From Brienomyrus brachyistius (Eukaryota > Chordata > Actinopteri > Osteoglossiformes > Mormyridae), in assembly GCF_023856365.1 (NCBI RefSeq), contig NC_064534.1, positions 9,320,536 through 9,384,535 on the forward strand: DNA of 64,000 nucleotides. Reading direction: 5' to 3'. Made by a program: the position numbers and the translations under genes. A model generated the notes under the pieces. That model was not told the DNA's origin and did no database searches. It saw only the letters and a program-made list of their open reading frames with translations. Shown piece after piece: positions 1 through 12,300 of this stretch (its first letter is position 1; each line of letters begins with the position of its first letter).

Positions 1-1142
1 AGATTTAAATCTGGGTTATTTTTTCATGGTGAAAAGCTCTCATGTTTGTTCAAGGGCTGTGTTTGTGTGTCCCCCAGAAGGATGACAGTACAAGCAAGGC
101 TCTGAAATCTTAACCCATCATTGCATGATCCCAGAATCACAGCAGGGAGATATTTGTTATCCTACACCCAGGAAAGTCCAGACCACAAAAAATAAACATA
201 CAAAATTACTGGTTCCAGAGCAGAGTAAATTCTTTTATTGTCATAGAGAAGATGGTAAAGATCCACAAGGCCATCCAGGTGAGTGTCCCTGTGACCTCCA
301 TGTCCCATGCTGGCTAATTCTAATTCTATTCCCCTCGGTCCTTACATCAGCTTAGAAAACCCTGGGGACAAACACCATGGTGGTCTGTACCTGTTAGCTA
401 TAGCATTTCATGCATTATTCATGGTGTTTTAAATTACAGCCAAATATGCAGAAATAATCACAACATTTGTGCTACAGCCTTTTTGTTGTGGTTTTTGATG
501 GTTTAGCACACAATGTCCAGTGAATCAGGGGAATTAGAATCATCAGTCAATCTGTTTATTCTATTAAAATGCAGTTTTTCTAGTAACGTTATTTCATGAA
601 CATTCAGTCCAGAAAATAACCTGCATTTCGTATGCACGTTGTTTGATACAGGCGCTGTATAATATTCTACAGCTATTGTATTCACGGTTATTATCTCCAG
701 ACCTATGTTCATCCAGGCTCGTGAGCATCCAGAACCTACAGCAGGAACCTCACGGTAGAAGGCCTGCACATATCCAGGGTGACAGCAGCCTTCTGCAGGT
801 CACTCACCCATGACACATATACGTGGATAAAAAAATAAAGTCTGATTTATCCAGCAATCCATGCATTTCCAAGTTTTGAGTTTTTGTTAAATACAGCGGC
901 ATCCTTGTCCCACAGTTATGGGGGATGCGTGGGGGAGCACAGGACACAGAGCAGTGTAACACAGGACAAACAGCAGCACAGTCAAAGAACAGGCTGCATT
1001 GTAAGAATAAAACAGTAAAAATAAGTAAATAATAGTTTGATATTGGAATGACGTGGGATGTGCAAATTGACAATAACACAGTATTAAGTGTTGAAAAAGT
1101 GCAGGAAGTACTTTTCGTGTCCATCCATTTCTAATAAGTGGC
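1..1142. other. no gene seen
   Basis: Unique AT-rich sequence with only short chance ORFs. No recognisable protein motif or repeat family. Confidence 0.6.
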
Positions 1143-1225
1143 AGTGGCATCCCATCCAGGGTGTGCTGTAGCCTTGTGCACCCTGCTTCCTGGGATAGGC
1201 CCAAGACCCCCATGACCTTGACCAT
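1143..1225 (+). mobile_element. SINE 3' fragment (old copy)
   Basis: Degenerate 3' part of the tRNA-derived SINE family: a 'GGCATCCCATCCAGGGTGT' block, then TGGGATAGGC and a run-out towards the (ATCC)n at 1,221. It meets the next SINE tail to tail. Confidence 0.6.
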
Positions 1226-1227
1226 CT

Positions 1228-1588
1228 ATCCATCCATCCATCCATTTTCCAAACCACTTATCCTTCTAGGTCATGGGGGGTCCAGAGCCTATCCCGGAAG
1301 CAATGGGCACGAGGCAGGGAACAACCCAGGATGGGGGGCCAGCCCATCGCAGGGCACACTCACACACCAGTCACTCACACATGCACTCCTATGGGCAATT
1401 TAGCAACTCCAATTAGCCTCAGCATGTCTTTGGACTGTGGGGGGAAACCGGAGTACCTGGAGGAAACCCCACGACGACATGGGGAGAACATGCAAACTCC
1501 ACATACATGTTACCCAAGCAGAGACTCGAACCTGGGACCCAGAGGTGTGACGCAACAGTGCTAACCACTGCACCACCATGCCGCCCCA
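1228..1588 (-). mobile_element. tRNA-derived SINE, near full length, antisense
   Basis: On the minus strand it reads, in order: a tRNA-like head with an A box (gcagtggttagcac), a B box (ggttcgagtc-like), the 'gtttgcatgttctccccatg' and 'ggtactccggtttcc' core, the 'ccctgcgatgggctgg' block and an (ATGG)n tail (plus-strand ccatccatcc at 1,221-1,242). Its head merges into the 35-bp tandem array at 1,556-1,757. Confidence 0.85.
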
Positions 1589-1757
1589 TACAGTGCTAAC
1601 CACTGCACCACCATGCCGCCCCATACAGTGCTAACCACTGCAGCACCATGCCGCCCCATACAGTACTAACCACTGCTGCACCATGCCGCCCCATACAGTG
1701 CTAACCACTGCACCACCATGCCGCCCTATACAGTGCTAACCACTGCACCACCATGCC
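1556..1757 (-). repeat. 35-bp tandem array of the SINE head
   Basis: About six units of 35 bp, starting at 1556, 1591, 1626, 1661, 1696 and 1731. Each contains cagtgctaaccactgcacc and ccatgccgcc. Reverse-complemented, this is the SINE 5' head with its A box, so only the first 35 bp of the element has been amplified. Units differ at a few positions. Confidence 0.85.
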
Positions 1758-2732
1758 TCCCTGACCCTGATATTCAGTGCAGGGCTGAAATAAGCTTAGA
1801 CCCAAAAAGCACAGGCTAGGGGAAATCCTGGACGAGTTGCCGCTCAATTACAGTTTGTACACTTACACTATGAGAATTCAATAGACCCGATTCACCTAAA
1901 ATGCCTTTAGACTGGGGGTATAATCCCTTGTGAATATGGAGCACATTCGAACTTCCGAGACACAGAAACAAGCATGTGAATGAAACCCACAACCCCAGAG
2001 AGATGAAACCACAGTAGTACCCACTGAGTCACCACACTATGCAAAGCCAATTTCGAGTCATCAATTTGTGATTTTATTCAGCTCGGATCAGTGAGCTGAA
2101 CTAACGTTTTGTTTATATTGTTATAAATGGCTACATATATTCAGAGGAGAAATTAATTAAGAGACTCAAATGACTTTTAAAGTGGCCAGAGAGCAACTAA
2201 ATCTTTGACAAATGAACCAAATGATACGGTGCGATACATTCCCATATTTCTTTTAAGTCAGCACAATGGATCTTGTTTTGACAGTACTTTAAAAAGACGA
2301 TTTGACTTTTCTTTAATGGCTCCTCTGCAAACTGATGGATCACTTGAACTTCGACGCAGGTTATATGATATTTGAAATGTCAGTTTACATCACAGCTCCT
2401 GTCTTTTATGAATCGGATATGTTCATTAAATGTTGAATATTTGTTCACACTAAAGAGTCTCCGAAGAAGTGAAAGAAATGAATGGCATTCAAGAAATCTG
2501 AAATGGAAAGACATGTAAACTGAAATGAATGTTGTCTTCGGCCGGCGAGGATTAATCCAGTAATATGCCAGATAGCATTCAATCTCCTCTCAGGGCTGAG
2601 TGCTACGCATTTTCCTATCGTGACCTTAAAATGAAACTCCGCATAGTAATATTATGGTGTAATATTTTACCTGATCAACAAGGCCTCACAGTGGTCTAGT
2701 GGGTAAACATTGGCGTGTCACACTTCTGAGGC
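1758..2732. other. unique non-coding stretch
   Basis: No ORF or repeat family stands out. The part from about 2,050 to 2,650 is repeat-free and of mixed composition, and could hold conserved non-coding sequence. Confidence 0.45.
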
Positions 2733-2870
2733 TGTGTGTGTGTGTGTGTGTGTGTGTGCATGCAAGTGGGTATACCTTACCTTATGGGGACACAATGTAC
2801 CTACAATGTGATAAATATCTGTTTTTTTCCCTTATGGGGACCAATTTCCCCATAAGGATAAGTTTACCCG

Positions 2871-2918
<48 letters not shown>
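2733..2918. repeat. (GT)n-bounded dispersed repeat, copy 1
   Basis: Two (TG)n tracts (2,733-2,758 and 2,875-2,918) enclose 'ggtataccttaccttatggg' and a small hairpin ccttatggggaccaatttccccataagg (given here as the pair ccttatgggg/ccccataagg). The same arrangement recurs at 24.5, 37.1 and 41.1 kb. Confidence 0.7.
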
Positions 2919-2919
<1 letters not shown>

Positions 2920-3078
2920 TGATTTCATGGGTCTCCTCTGTGGGGTTCTGAATTCTCCCTCAGCTTAATGACATGCCCTTCAGAGGCTGAGCACGCGTGG
3001 GACAGAGATCTGCAATGGATTAATGTTCTGTCCAGAATGTACCTCATGTTTCTCCCTCTACCTCTAGGAACTGACTCT

Positions 3079-3366
3079 ATCCATCCATTTTCCAAACCGC
3101 TTATCCTACTGGGTCAAGAGGGTCCGGATCCTATCCTGGAAGCAATGGGCACGAGGCAGGGAACAACCCAGGATGGGGGGCCAGCCCATCGCAGGGTACA
3201 CTCACACACTATTCACTCACACATGCACCCACCTATGGGCAATTTAGCAAGTCCAATTATCTCAGCATGTCTTTGGACTGTAGGGGGAAACCGGAGTACC
3301 CGGAGGAAACCCCATGACGACATGGGGAGAACATGCAAACTCCACACACATGTGACCCAGGCGGAG
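3079..3366 (-). mobile_element. SINE, 5'-truncated, with target-site duplication
   Basis: Antisense copy of the (ATGG)n-tailed SINE, truncated before the B box. It is bounded by a perfect 13-bp direct repeat, AGGAACTGACTCT, at 3066-3078 and 3367-3379, as expected for LINE-assisted insertion with 5' truncation. Confidence 0.85.
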
Positions 3367-4513
3367 AGGAACTGACTCTCCATTGGTGATTGAAAATACA
3401 GTAAACGAGATTAAGTTGTATATGAATTTCCTCTGAAGTCTGCCAACTGATTTTGGACTTTCAACCCTTAAAATGGACCAGTTAAGCCTGGTTCATTGAA
3501 TTCAGGATTCAGGCTGATCTCAGCTCATACCCTGATCTCCCTGTGATGGGCTGCAGGCTCACTGCAACCGAGCAGCACTGAAAACAGGCAGATGGATGTT
3601 CAACGTTTACACTGAGAAATAAATGTGTTTTAGAAACCCCACTTGATCGTATTGGCAGAAAATGTTTTTCTTTATGCACTCATAGAACATTCAGTGCATC
3701 TTCATAATGTATTCATACTGCATTCATAGAAACATTCATAAGCTGCATGTAAGTACACCTTAACATCATAACATACCTTAAAAGGTTTAATATACATTAA
3801 TAACAAACATTATGTGATAGTAACAAACATTATAATCGTATAATCATATAATTTTATGGGGCTACTTTTGCATTTGCAGTCTGTTGTTGACATAATTATT
3901 TTTCATTATACAATGCATGAGTGTAATTAGATTGCATGTAAAAAAAGCCCATTGCACAAATACCCGTGACATCACAGGAAATCCTGCACAGTTGAGCATG
4001 CAACAGCACATGCAGAACCAGGCAGAACAGGAGGGGGAATGACCCAAACTGCCGGCTTTTCGGATCACATGGTTTTGAAGGGGAATTTAAAGGTGAACGC
4101 AAATTGAGATGTGCCTTAATGTGCCTAAATCAAATAGCAATCAGACAGAGGATTTATTATTCTCTCTGCATGCTTCCAGATCATTCCAGCCTCTCAATAT
4201 GAAGACTCACGTCACCTAGCATGTTCTCTGTGTTAGAAATGTAATAAGGAAAAAAATTGTAGTGGGACTTCTTTTATTGTCACTTGAATGGTCACAACAA
4301 ATGTGTCATCATGTAATGCTGCAGACATCTTGTATCTTATATTATCCTCACACTGTGCTCCATTTACCCCTCCTCTGTGCATGTGGGGCTTGCGTGTTCC
4401 CCCGTGCTACACGGTTTTATTCTGCAACCTTCATTTTCCTCTCGCAGTCTAAGCATATATGTGCAGGAAAATTACCATCTCGACCATCTCTCAAAATTGT
4501 CCACCGCGTGTAA

Positions 4514-4600
4514 TTTGTGTGTGTAATGGAGTGGTGTCCCATTCAGGATCTTCCCTGCATTGTGCATGTGGTTGGAAAGTGGATGGATGGATGAATGGAT
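4514..4600 (+). mobile_element. SINE tail fragment
   Basis: Diverged 3' part: 'tggagtggtgtcccattcagg' (first 20 bases) through 'ttggaaagtggatggatgg', ending in (ATGG)n-like sequence. Confidence 0.55.
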
Positions 4601-5149
4601 GCGACTGCTCTGACACTGACATCATCTCAGACAATAAAAATGTGCAAGAAGGAGACAACAGGAAAAAGAAACAAAAAAAAGCAATTGTGCTCAAGCCATA
4701 TATGAAAGTCTGGTAACCATAACAGACGAGTTTAACGGCAGTGTTTTTATTGCACTGGGAAATCAGGGAGCTTGCTACTCTGGTCCAAATACCACAACAT
4801 CAAAAGAGCAAACAGCGGTGGTTTTTTATTTAAATCCATTTGAGATCTCTCCTGAACTCACAGTCTTCAAAAAACAAATCAGTCAAATAAATAATCAACA
4901 GAATTCAATATCCGTCCAAACAGTGAAGTTGTTAACAACGGATTAATCTTTCGATGCGCATCATGCTGGAGGTGGGGTTGATAGTGCAATGAGAGAGGCC
5001 GGGGGAAGCGACAGATGTGACACACTATCAGAATCTCGCCCGCCCATTTGGAAAATGGATGGATGGATGAGTGTGCCCTGTGAGGCACCAGGACCTTGGA
5101 GGGAACAGCTTATTTTGCTTCATCATTCAAACCAACAACTTTATCGATC

Positions 5150-5435
5150 GTCTCCCATGACCTTACGCAGTGTAGGGTCCCGTGAGCCTGTCCTCAGAAG
5201 CAAGGCAGAGGGACTCTGTGGATGGGATGCCAGTCAGTCACAGATCATACACTCACATACGGTGGACAATTTACAGGCACTAGTTCATATGACTGCACCT
5301 GACTGTTTTAGAACTGTGGGAGAAAACTGAAGTTTTTCAGAGGAGAACGAGCAAATTCCACATATACAGAGCTAGGGGCAGGATTCAAACACCCAACCCT
5401 GGAGGTGCAAGACTAAGGGGCACGTCACTGCATTC
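5150..5435 (-). mobile_element. old SINE copy, antisense
   Basis: Diverged match to the SINE in order: 'gatgggatgccagtcagtca', 'aactgtgggagaaaactgaag', 'gagcaaattccacatata', 'ggattcaaacac' (B-box region) and a head-like end near 5,430. Confidence 0.6.
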
Positions 5436-6274
5436 AAGCTTCATAAAAGAGCTGTAGGCTTTTGGCTTCTGACCCAGACTCCAGGCACAATAAGTGGACA
5501 ATGTTTCTCAATATATTTGAAATGCAAAAGTAAAGGATTTCGCAGTTGTTTGGGCGTGACGAGGAGAGTATTGCCTGGGATGGCCAGGTGATGCGTGAAT
5601 CTCAGAAGTGGCCTGCAGGAGGCGTGACAGAACCGCACTCTGGCTATCAAACGGGGCTCGTTTCAGCAGCCGCCCGTTTGGCTGGCTGTGATGAGCGATG
5701 AGGCATTATTGTTGCTCTCCGTACTTACATGTGAACCGCCCCCCGCCACCCCCCCCAGCCCGCAGCTGACTGATGTTTATGATAAAAGGCACCCCCTCAT
5801 GTGTAATCTGCTCAGACGTGTGGGAAAAGCCACCACTGACCTCTCCACTTTAATGATTCCGTCGTCTTATCCGCGGCATGTCTACCATTATGCCTATTGT
5901 TTTTTGCTATCTGTAATGCAAATTGTTCTAGAAACCGCTGCGGCTCCTGATGTTTGTGCTCACAGCTGGAACCTTCACATCACCAGAAAGCTGTTCGGTT
6001 TTGCAGAATTTTTCCAGAAGGTTGAGTGTAATTCCTGGCTGGTGGTGGTGCTGCTGCAGCCCACCTAGGTCATTTCCTTCCAGCTGGGCGGTACAGACCT
6101 TCTCACTGGCCTGTCCTTGGTGCCCTTCTATTGGGGGGGCATGGGTCAGGCCCACAAAGGACCAGGCCCCCATGATGAGAAACCTCTCCGGCCTGCCCCC
6201 CTCCCCTCCCTGGAGTCGAGTCCAGGACGACTTCCCCAGTAATCCCCTCAAGATGGCAGAGCAGCTAAGAACTG

Positions 6275-6610
6275 GGCCTTCCCTATGCTCTGTCGGGCGA
6301 GCAGGGCACCTGCATGGCGAAGCTGGACCCCCCAGCCAGTAGGTTCAGTCCCCAGCCAGGGATGGAGAGCCACGAACAGGCAGAGGATAATTCCCTGGAG
6401 CTGTACTACCACACGGAGTCATGCTCCAGTCCAGGTGGGGTCTCAGCAGATTGTGGGGGGGGGACACTTCCTATTCAGCATGCGGGCACCGTCTGTCTCC
6501 TCCAGCTTCCAGCTCAAACTGGACGACCCCGTCATCATCAAGGTGCTGGAAAATTCCAGATTGCTGTCCATAGTGTTTGGCTGTGCCTCCCTGGATAGGT
6601 TCACCTTAAG
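6275..6610 (+). pseudogene. tmem132d: tmem132d-like exon remnant (ectodomain, N-terminal half), frameshifted
   Basis: TMEM132 proteins are single-pass membrane proteins with a cohesin-like region and Ig-like domains outside the cell. This piece reads ALSGEQGTCMAKLDPPA, then FSPQPGMESHEQAEDNSLEL and YYHTESCS, matching the family pattern of a Cys-Val-Ala-(E/K)-Leu block, a Phe-Ser-Pro, and a V/LELYY strand. QHAGTVCLL then matches the family IGTVGLY strand. From about 6494-6510 the match moves to another frame: QLKLDDPVII, ending ASLDRFTLR at 6610 just before an intact donor (gtgagc). The family has LRLDGNVVIW and S-S-V-D-x-F-I-L-R at the same points. The frameshift and the lack of neighbouring exons argue for a pseudogene. 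Confidence 0.72.
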
Positions 6611-8604
6611 GTGAGCTTCAGACCAGCTACGTCTGTTCAGACAGCCTCAGATTTACCGATAGCTCATCAAAAGCCCATCAGAACAACAGCCCACGTATTT
6701 TGTGCTATTATTTATTGATAATATGTCTAGTATAATTCATAAGTAGAGTGATGTGCTATGTAATAGGGCTCCACAAAACAAATCTGTCCTGTTATTTAGA
6801 GCTATCATCACCATCATTCCTCAGACGATATGGGATGGATTGGTGATGCCTTGCTCACATGCAACTAGTAATGCTTTGCACACTTAACTCAGGGACACAG
6901 CTGTTGTGTTTTTGGGCCCGTTGGATCCGCATCCCCTGAGCTGTGTGTGTTTGCTCCTAAATCCTGCCCCATCCCACTACAGCACGGAATCAAAACAAGC
7001 AAATGGAATTCAGACCGGATTACAGCAGTGCCCTGAAAATGCGATAAAAACTTTCTGGGAATTTCAACGGATTGTCCATCTTAAAATGAAAAAGACACAG
7101 GGATAGGTGGATGGCAAGAGGATTTCAAGGCTGCTATTTCATCGTGAAAAGCCGCAGCAGCCCCTTGCCGGAAAGCCAGTGGCATAAACCCCCTTTTTGC
7201 ACCAGATGAGGTCCACCCACGGCCCAAGATGGCCGCCGCCAGGCCGTGTCACAGTGCTCACCTGCGGTAGGCCTGGACGAGTGGAGATACGGGCCCTTTT
7301 GCATTGCCTGCCTTCCGAGGACTTAATCTGACTTGCAGCTCTGAGGAAGAGCACGTTTCAGCTTAGCAGGGTTTAGCTTTGCCATTTGCCTTCGGCTTCA
7401 GACGTCAACCCACTTTCTGCGCCGTTTCGCAGTGTTTGTTTAGTTAATGCTTTATTTAAACTGGATTACGTCGCTCACTGTCTTACACATTTACTCAGGA
7501 ATTTCACATGCAGTCGGTTACTGTATGTGGGGCTTACACTGCCTTATACCAGCACACCTTCTGCTGTTAAGTTAGTTTTCCAAAAAACGTTAGTCAAATT
7601 AATGTTATATGTTAGACAAATTTCTGAAACTCGGTTTCTCTTTGCTGTTTTTGAGATGAAACCACCAATGAGCTAAAGTTAGGCTTCCTCATCTTATAGG
7701 CACCAAATCTCAGCCAGTCCTCATGTAATCCAATGAAGAACTTTCATAAAATTTCCACAAGTGGTGTTAAATTCTTAAAATTTCCAAAAGTCCATAGAAT
7801 TTTTTTTTTTTGGAAACATAATCTGTGGACTGAACAAGCATTGCAAAATTGCTCTTCAATTATGTGTGTACAACACACATTTCAGGAGATGGGGAAAAAA
7901 ATGAACACTCAGAACCACATGCCTTTCTGGAGCCTGTTGGATCTGTTAGGAAGCGGGTTCTGGTTCGAGATCGTGGTCCAAACAAACACGGAATACGCTG
8001 ACACATGGTGGCACTTGGAAAGAGGAACGGAAGAATGAAACTGCAGACAGTAGTCACCTGACTTCCTAATTCCCAATCCAGTTGAACCCCCTCACCCTTA
8101 ACTCTTTACAAGGGTAGTCCATACTTCAATGAGTGTGTAGCTAGCTGTGTGAAAAATAAGTAAGATATCTTTCATTTGGTAATGAAAGCCCGGCTGTATC
8201 TGTACCGCACAGCACATTAGAAGATAATAAAAGTGAGATTAAATCGGCTGGCCTCTTGCCCCGAGCATATTGTTCGAATAAGATGCAGACTCAGAAAAGT
8301 CAGAAAGGAGCAATCGGATGTCAGAGTGATGCAGTGCTGGAAGCCGTGGTCTCTAATGCCCCCAAAGGTCTGCGATGAAAGCAGCGCGCCAAGGAATGCA
8401 GACTCCGCTCCAGGATGGCATATTGAGTGTGACACCTCACCTGAAGTGCTTCAGGAAATTTCAGCTGCATAAATCGACAGTAGCATAAGTCTGCCGAGAG
8501 CCTAAGCCAAAGTGTTATCTTTTGATAAATGAGGAAAACTTGGCAGAGTACAACCGCATTTTACTTTTTATAATCTTACCTCATGCACATAGCAGGCTTT
8601 TTTT
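6611..8604. other. no gene seen
   Basis: This would be intron sequence of the old tmem132d-like gene. Only chance ORFs. A poly(T) tract lies at 7,800-7,812. Confidence 0.5.
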
Positions 8605-9395
8605 AAATGCTTACAGTTAGCTTAGTATTGAGTGGTGTTCACTGGAAAAACAGTGGGATTTACAGTTAACGCAGTGTTAAGTAGTGTTCAGCGGATAAAC
8701 AAACATACTTTAATTTCCATTTGCATAAGTATGGCAGAATGCTTCTCTTCACCAACCCTATCTTGCTCTTCATAGCTTGGGGGTAACAGCACAGGGTCAG
8801 CTATTGTGCAGTGCCCCTGGAGCTGGGGGGGGGGGTTTAAAGGCTTTGCTCAAGGGCCCACAGACACATCAGGGGCTTCAACCAGCAAAATTCTGATAGG
8901 ATGCACAGAGACGCAGTGCGCTGAACCACTCACCAGTTTACAGTGCACATAGTTTTAAGTATTGTTTAATGGACTAACAAGACTTACAGTTAAGCTGTGT
9001 TCAGTGGAAAAAACAGTGGGTTCTATATCTCCTGCAATGTTAAGTAGAACTTGAATAATGAACAAACAGAGCTTATAGTTAAAACGGTGTTAAGAATTGT
9101 TCAGTGGTGTTCAACAGGAAAACAGCAAGGTTTACCTCTAACACAGTGTTAAGTAGCATTCAGTGGACAAGTAGGATTTTCAGTTAACACAGTATTGAGT
9201 GGTGTTCAGTAGATCAGTGAGGTTTACATCTTATATAGTGTTAAGCAGCATTGCATGAACAAACAGAGCTTATAATTAACACAGTGTTGAGTAATGTTCA
9301 GCAGAAAATAGGCCTCACAGTTAAGAGTGCTGAGTGGTGGTCAGTGGAAAAACAGCAAGGTTCACATCTAACACAGTGTTAAGTGGACTCAGGTG
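8605..9395. repeat. degenerate tandem array (acagtgttaagtggtgttcag)
   Basis: Units of roughly 45-60 bp with variants of 'cagttaacacagtgttaagt', 'ggtgttcagtggaaaaacag' and 'ggtttacatctaacacag' recur at least ten times. The array is broken by a different repeat around 8,770-8,945. No ORF. Confidence 0.75.
8770..8945. repeat. dispersed repeat inside the degenerate array
   Basis: 'cacagggtcagctattgtgc', 'ggctttgctcaagggcccac' and 'gcgctgaaccactcacc' are unlike the surrounding array and resemble a common fish interspersed repeat. It appears inserted in the array. Confidence 0.4.
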
Positions 9396-12300
9396 ACCAG
9401 CTCCCTGCTGCTTCACTGACCTCGTCGTCACATAAATACCACTTGGATGATGAACAGAGAGGGCGTTGGGAGGCATGGCACCCGGACAGGCCGCCCCCAC
9501 ACCAGCTGATCCGAATCGCTAATCAGTGACCTGATTACCGAATCGAGCCCCAAGGGGTTGAAGAGGAGGGAAGAGCTGTGTCCTTCCTTTGACTCAACTG
9601 TGCTGTGCTTTTCAAGGTCAGGGGTCATATTTTGTTTTTCTAGCAGAGTCAGGCATGGTAAGTTATAGTGAACCACTGTAAAATGCCATCGCAATCTCAC
9701 CACAACCAATTACAAATTATGCATAGACTTAAATTGATGCTATAAAAAAAACATGCTTTTTATCAATACCAACATATTGCTATGTTTTTTACACTACATA
9801 GTCACGTCGGGGCAATAGACACATTCAATATTAAGAAAGCAAATGATGTAGCTTCTGTGTATATTTACTGCAGTGAGTTTCCTGAGTATTCAAGTTGTTT
9901 TACGCTAATGTCTTAACTATTGCTTCCGCTGATTCCAGTGCTGGCTACTGGCACTTCTTCAGTTCACAATGAATATTCAACTGACCTGATCCAATTATGT
10001 AGGGACCGTTCGTGGCACTCTGCAATTAGTGGTGGAAATTTGAAACCGTATTTATTCATTAAATTTTAATTACGAACGTCTTTATGGTGTTTGTATGAAT
10101 AACCAGATGCCGCCTTTGAAGAAGTGTAATGTCTGCGTGAAATGTGGGTCCTACTGCCAGGAGGAATGACCTCAGTCTCCAGAGTTACCTTCTAAACAGC
10201 AGCGTGTTAAATCTATGTTAATGGGCTATTCAACCATTATCCTTTTCAAAACATTCCTGTCATTTTCGCCAATATTTTGCCACTATTATGGCTCATATTC
10301 ACTTTGTTCATACTAGACTGCTTTTATCTGCATAAAGGATTTTGCTGGATAATTGTTAACGAGCGATTAACGCTTAACACGTCTAAAAGAGAACTCTTGG
10401 AGCACATTTAAGATGTTTATATTGCAATTGGCGTACATCATGCGCAAATTAAAACCTTGTGATCTGGCTGAAAATGCACAATGCAGTTAATATGTGCAGC
10501 CAGTTGTAAGTTATTTCCTCTCAGGAAATTTTCTTTAAAACATGGAAAGTCTAGGGCATTACGTTTGGGGTGGGAGGGCTGAGGTCTTCACCCATTGAAG
10601 GGGATTTAGGGGGGTTGTATTGCATTACAACCCCCTACCCCCTATAATTTATGCTCATGCATAACCTGATCATGTGATGGACCTGTAATTTAAAGAATTA
10701 TTGCAGTATCTACAGTCTAAATACTCTGGAGACATGTACTCCGGTCATTCATGCATTCATTCTCTACCTCCTCCGACTCCTCCTGGAATATTAAATATAT
10801 TTATCAGTTTTTCGCATTTAGAAAATCTTAATGGCACTTATTTTAACGGTCATTCAAATTATTTGAAAATTGTCTGTACTAATTTGTTTGCATTTTATGT
10901 AATCTTTGCAGTTTTATTTTTTTCTGAATGAAATGTAATTTTATTATAAATATCACAAAGTTTTAATAATTGATCCCCTTGGCCGTATTTAAGATAAGCA
11001 GTTAGGTGTTCAATGGATGTGTTTATTTATCTATGGGCGAATGAATAGATGGATATAACTTTAATTGTTCTGCGAAAAATATTTGCCATTAATATCGACT
11101 GTTGTATGCTTTCATCTAGTTAAAGTTATCAATCAAGACAAAAATATATAAATGCGAAAGCCTGGTATTGATTAACTTCAAAACTTTTATTTCTGATATT
11201 CATTGTCAAGACCATTATTTTGATCTGTGTGTATAACAATATTTCACGGCAACAGATAATTAAGGATATTTAATTTAATGACAGGACTGAATGGTTCAAC
11301 TCACTGAGCCAATGACATTCATCACTGCATAACTCTGGGATTGGGTAACAAAAATATGAAGTGGACCGGTGGTCCTCCAGCACCAGCAGGGGGCGAACAA
11401 GGTTTACAAAGGATTTCTCCTTTCTTCCAGTCTGGAATCTCATAATGTGGAATATAATGTGTGTGTTTAGCTGAATAATATACTGTAACACAAACTGTAC
11501 ATGCATTCCTCATATTCATGAAATCAGAGTGTAGCAGATAGTCTGGATATTTTGAAGGAGGATAACAGAAATAGATAATTGAAACATTAATGTAAAAGAT
11601 TTAATTAAGATTCTGAAGACTCATAATATCATAATGACATTTCAATTTGCTGGTAGGAAAAAGAAAGCTAACCTCCCAGGTCCCCGAATCTATCAGCACA
11701 GAATTTTACTTTTTATGATTGCACCAATGAACAAATATTTCGAGGGAAGAGCTACAAGTCGCTTGTCAGAGGAGAGATTCTTGGGCTGAGACCGCCAACA
11801 GTGAGCCTCGAGATTCTTGCAGCCATATGGGTCTGGCCCGCTGCACAAGCCTGGGCCCTTTCGCAAGCTGAAGACTGGCAGCTAAAACCCAGGGATGCAT
11901 TATTCATCCATTCAGTGCGGCCCTTGTTCCTTTATTCATTCACATATCCGTCTGGGGATGTGCAAGCCGGCCCCTGCAATGAGCATTTATTGCATCGCAC
12001 CGCACTTCCTATGGGAAAATATAAAATTCATGGCCGAGCTGGAAGCCACACTTTGCCAATTTCATTCCTCTGCTTGACAGAATCTGTCGTCTCTGTGCAA
12101 GGCTTGGGGTGGCAATCCAGCTTCTACGCAGAAGCCATGGAAGTTAATGAAGTTCCAGAACTCACCATGATGCTTCCCCAGGATAGTGGGTAAAGTCCCC
12201 TCTCCTCAACTGTGTTAGTCTATTCTTTAATCTGACCATATGATTGGAGATGTGGGGACAGTTTCTCATGGCTTCAGATCAGCCTGTTTCCTGTCAGGAT

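Larger units (their letters stand above)
3380..6274. other. mostly unique DNA with old SINE pieces
   Basis: Apart from the SINE pieces at 4,514 and 5,150 I see no repeat family. I looked for the preceding tmem132d-like exon (N-terminal region) at 5,690-6,270 and did not find it. Confidence 0.5.

Noticed and set aside
2699..2968. ORFs with Cys-Val or Thr-His runs (also near 37,000 and 41,400)
   Set aside because: Translations of (GT)n/(CA)n tracts.
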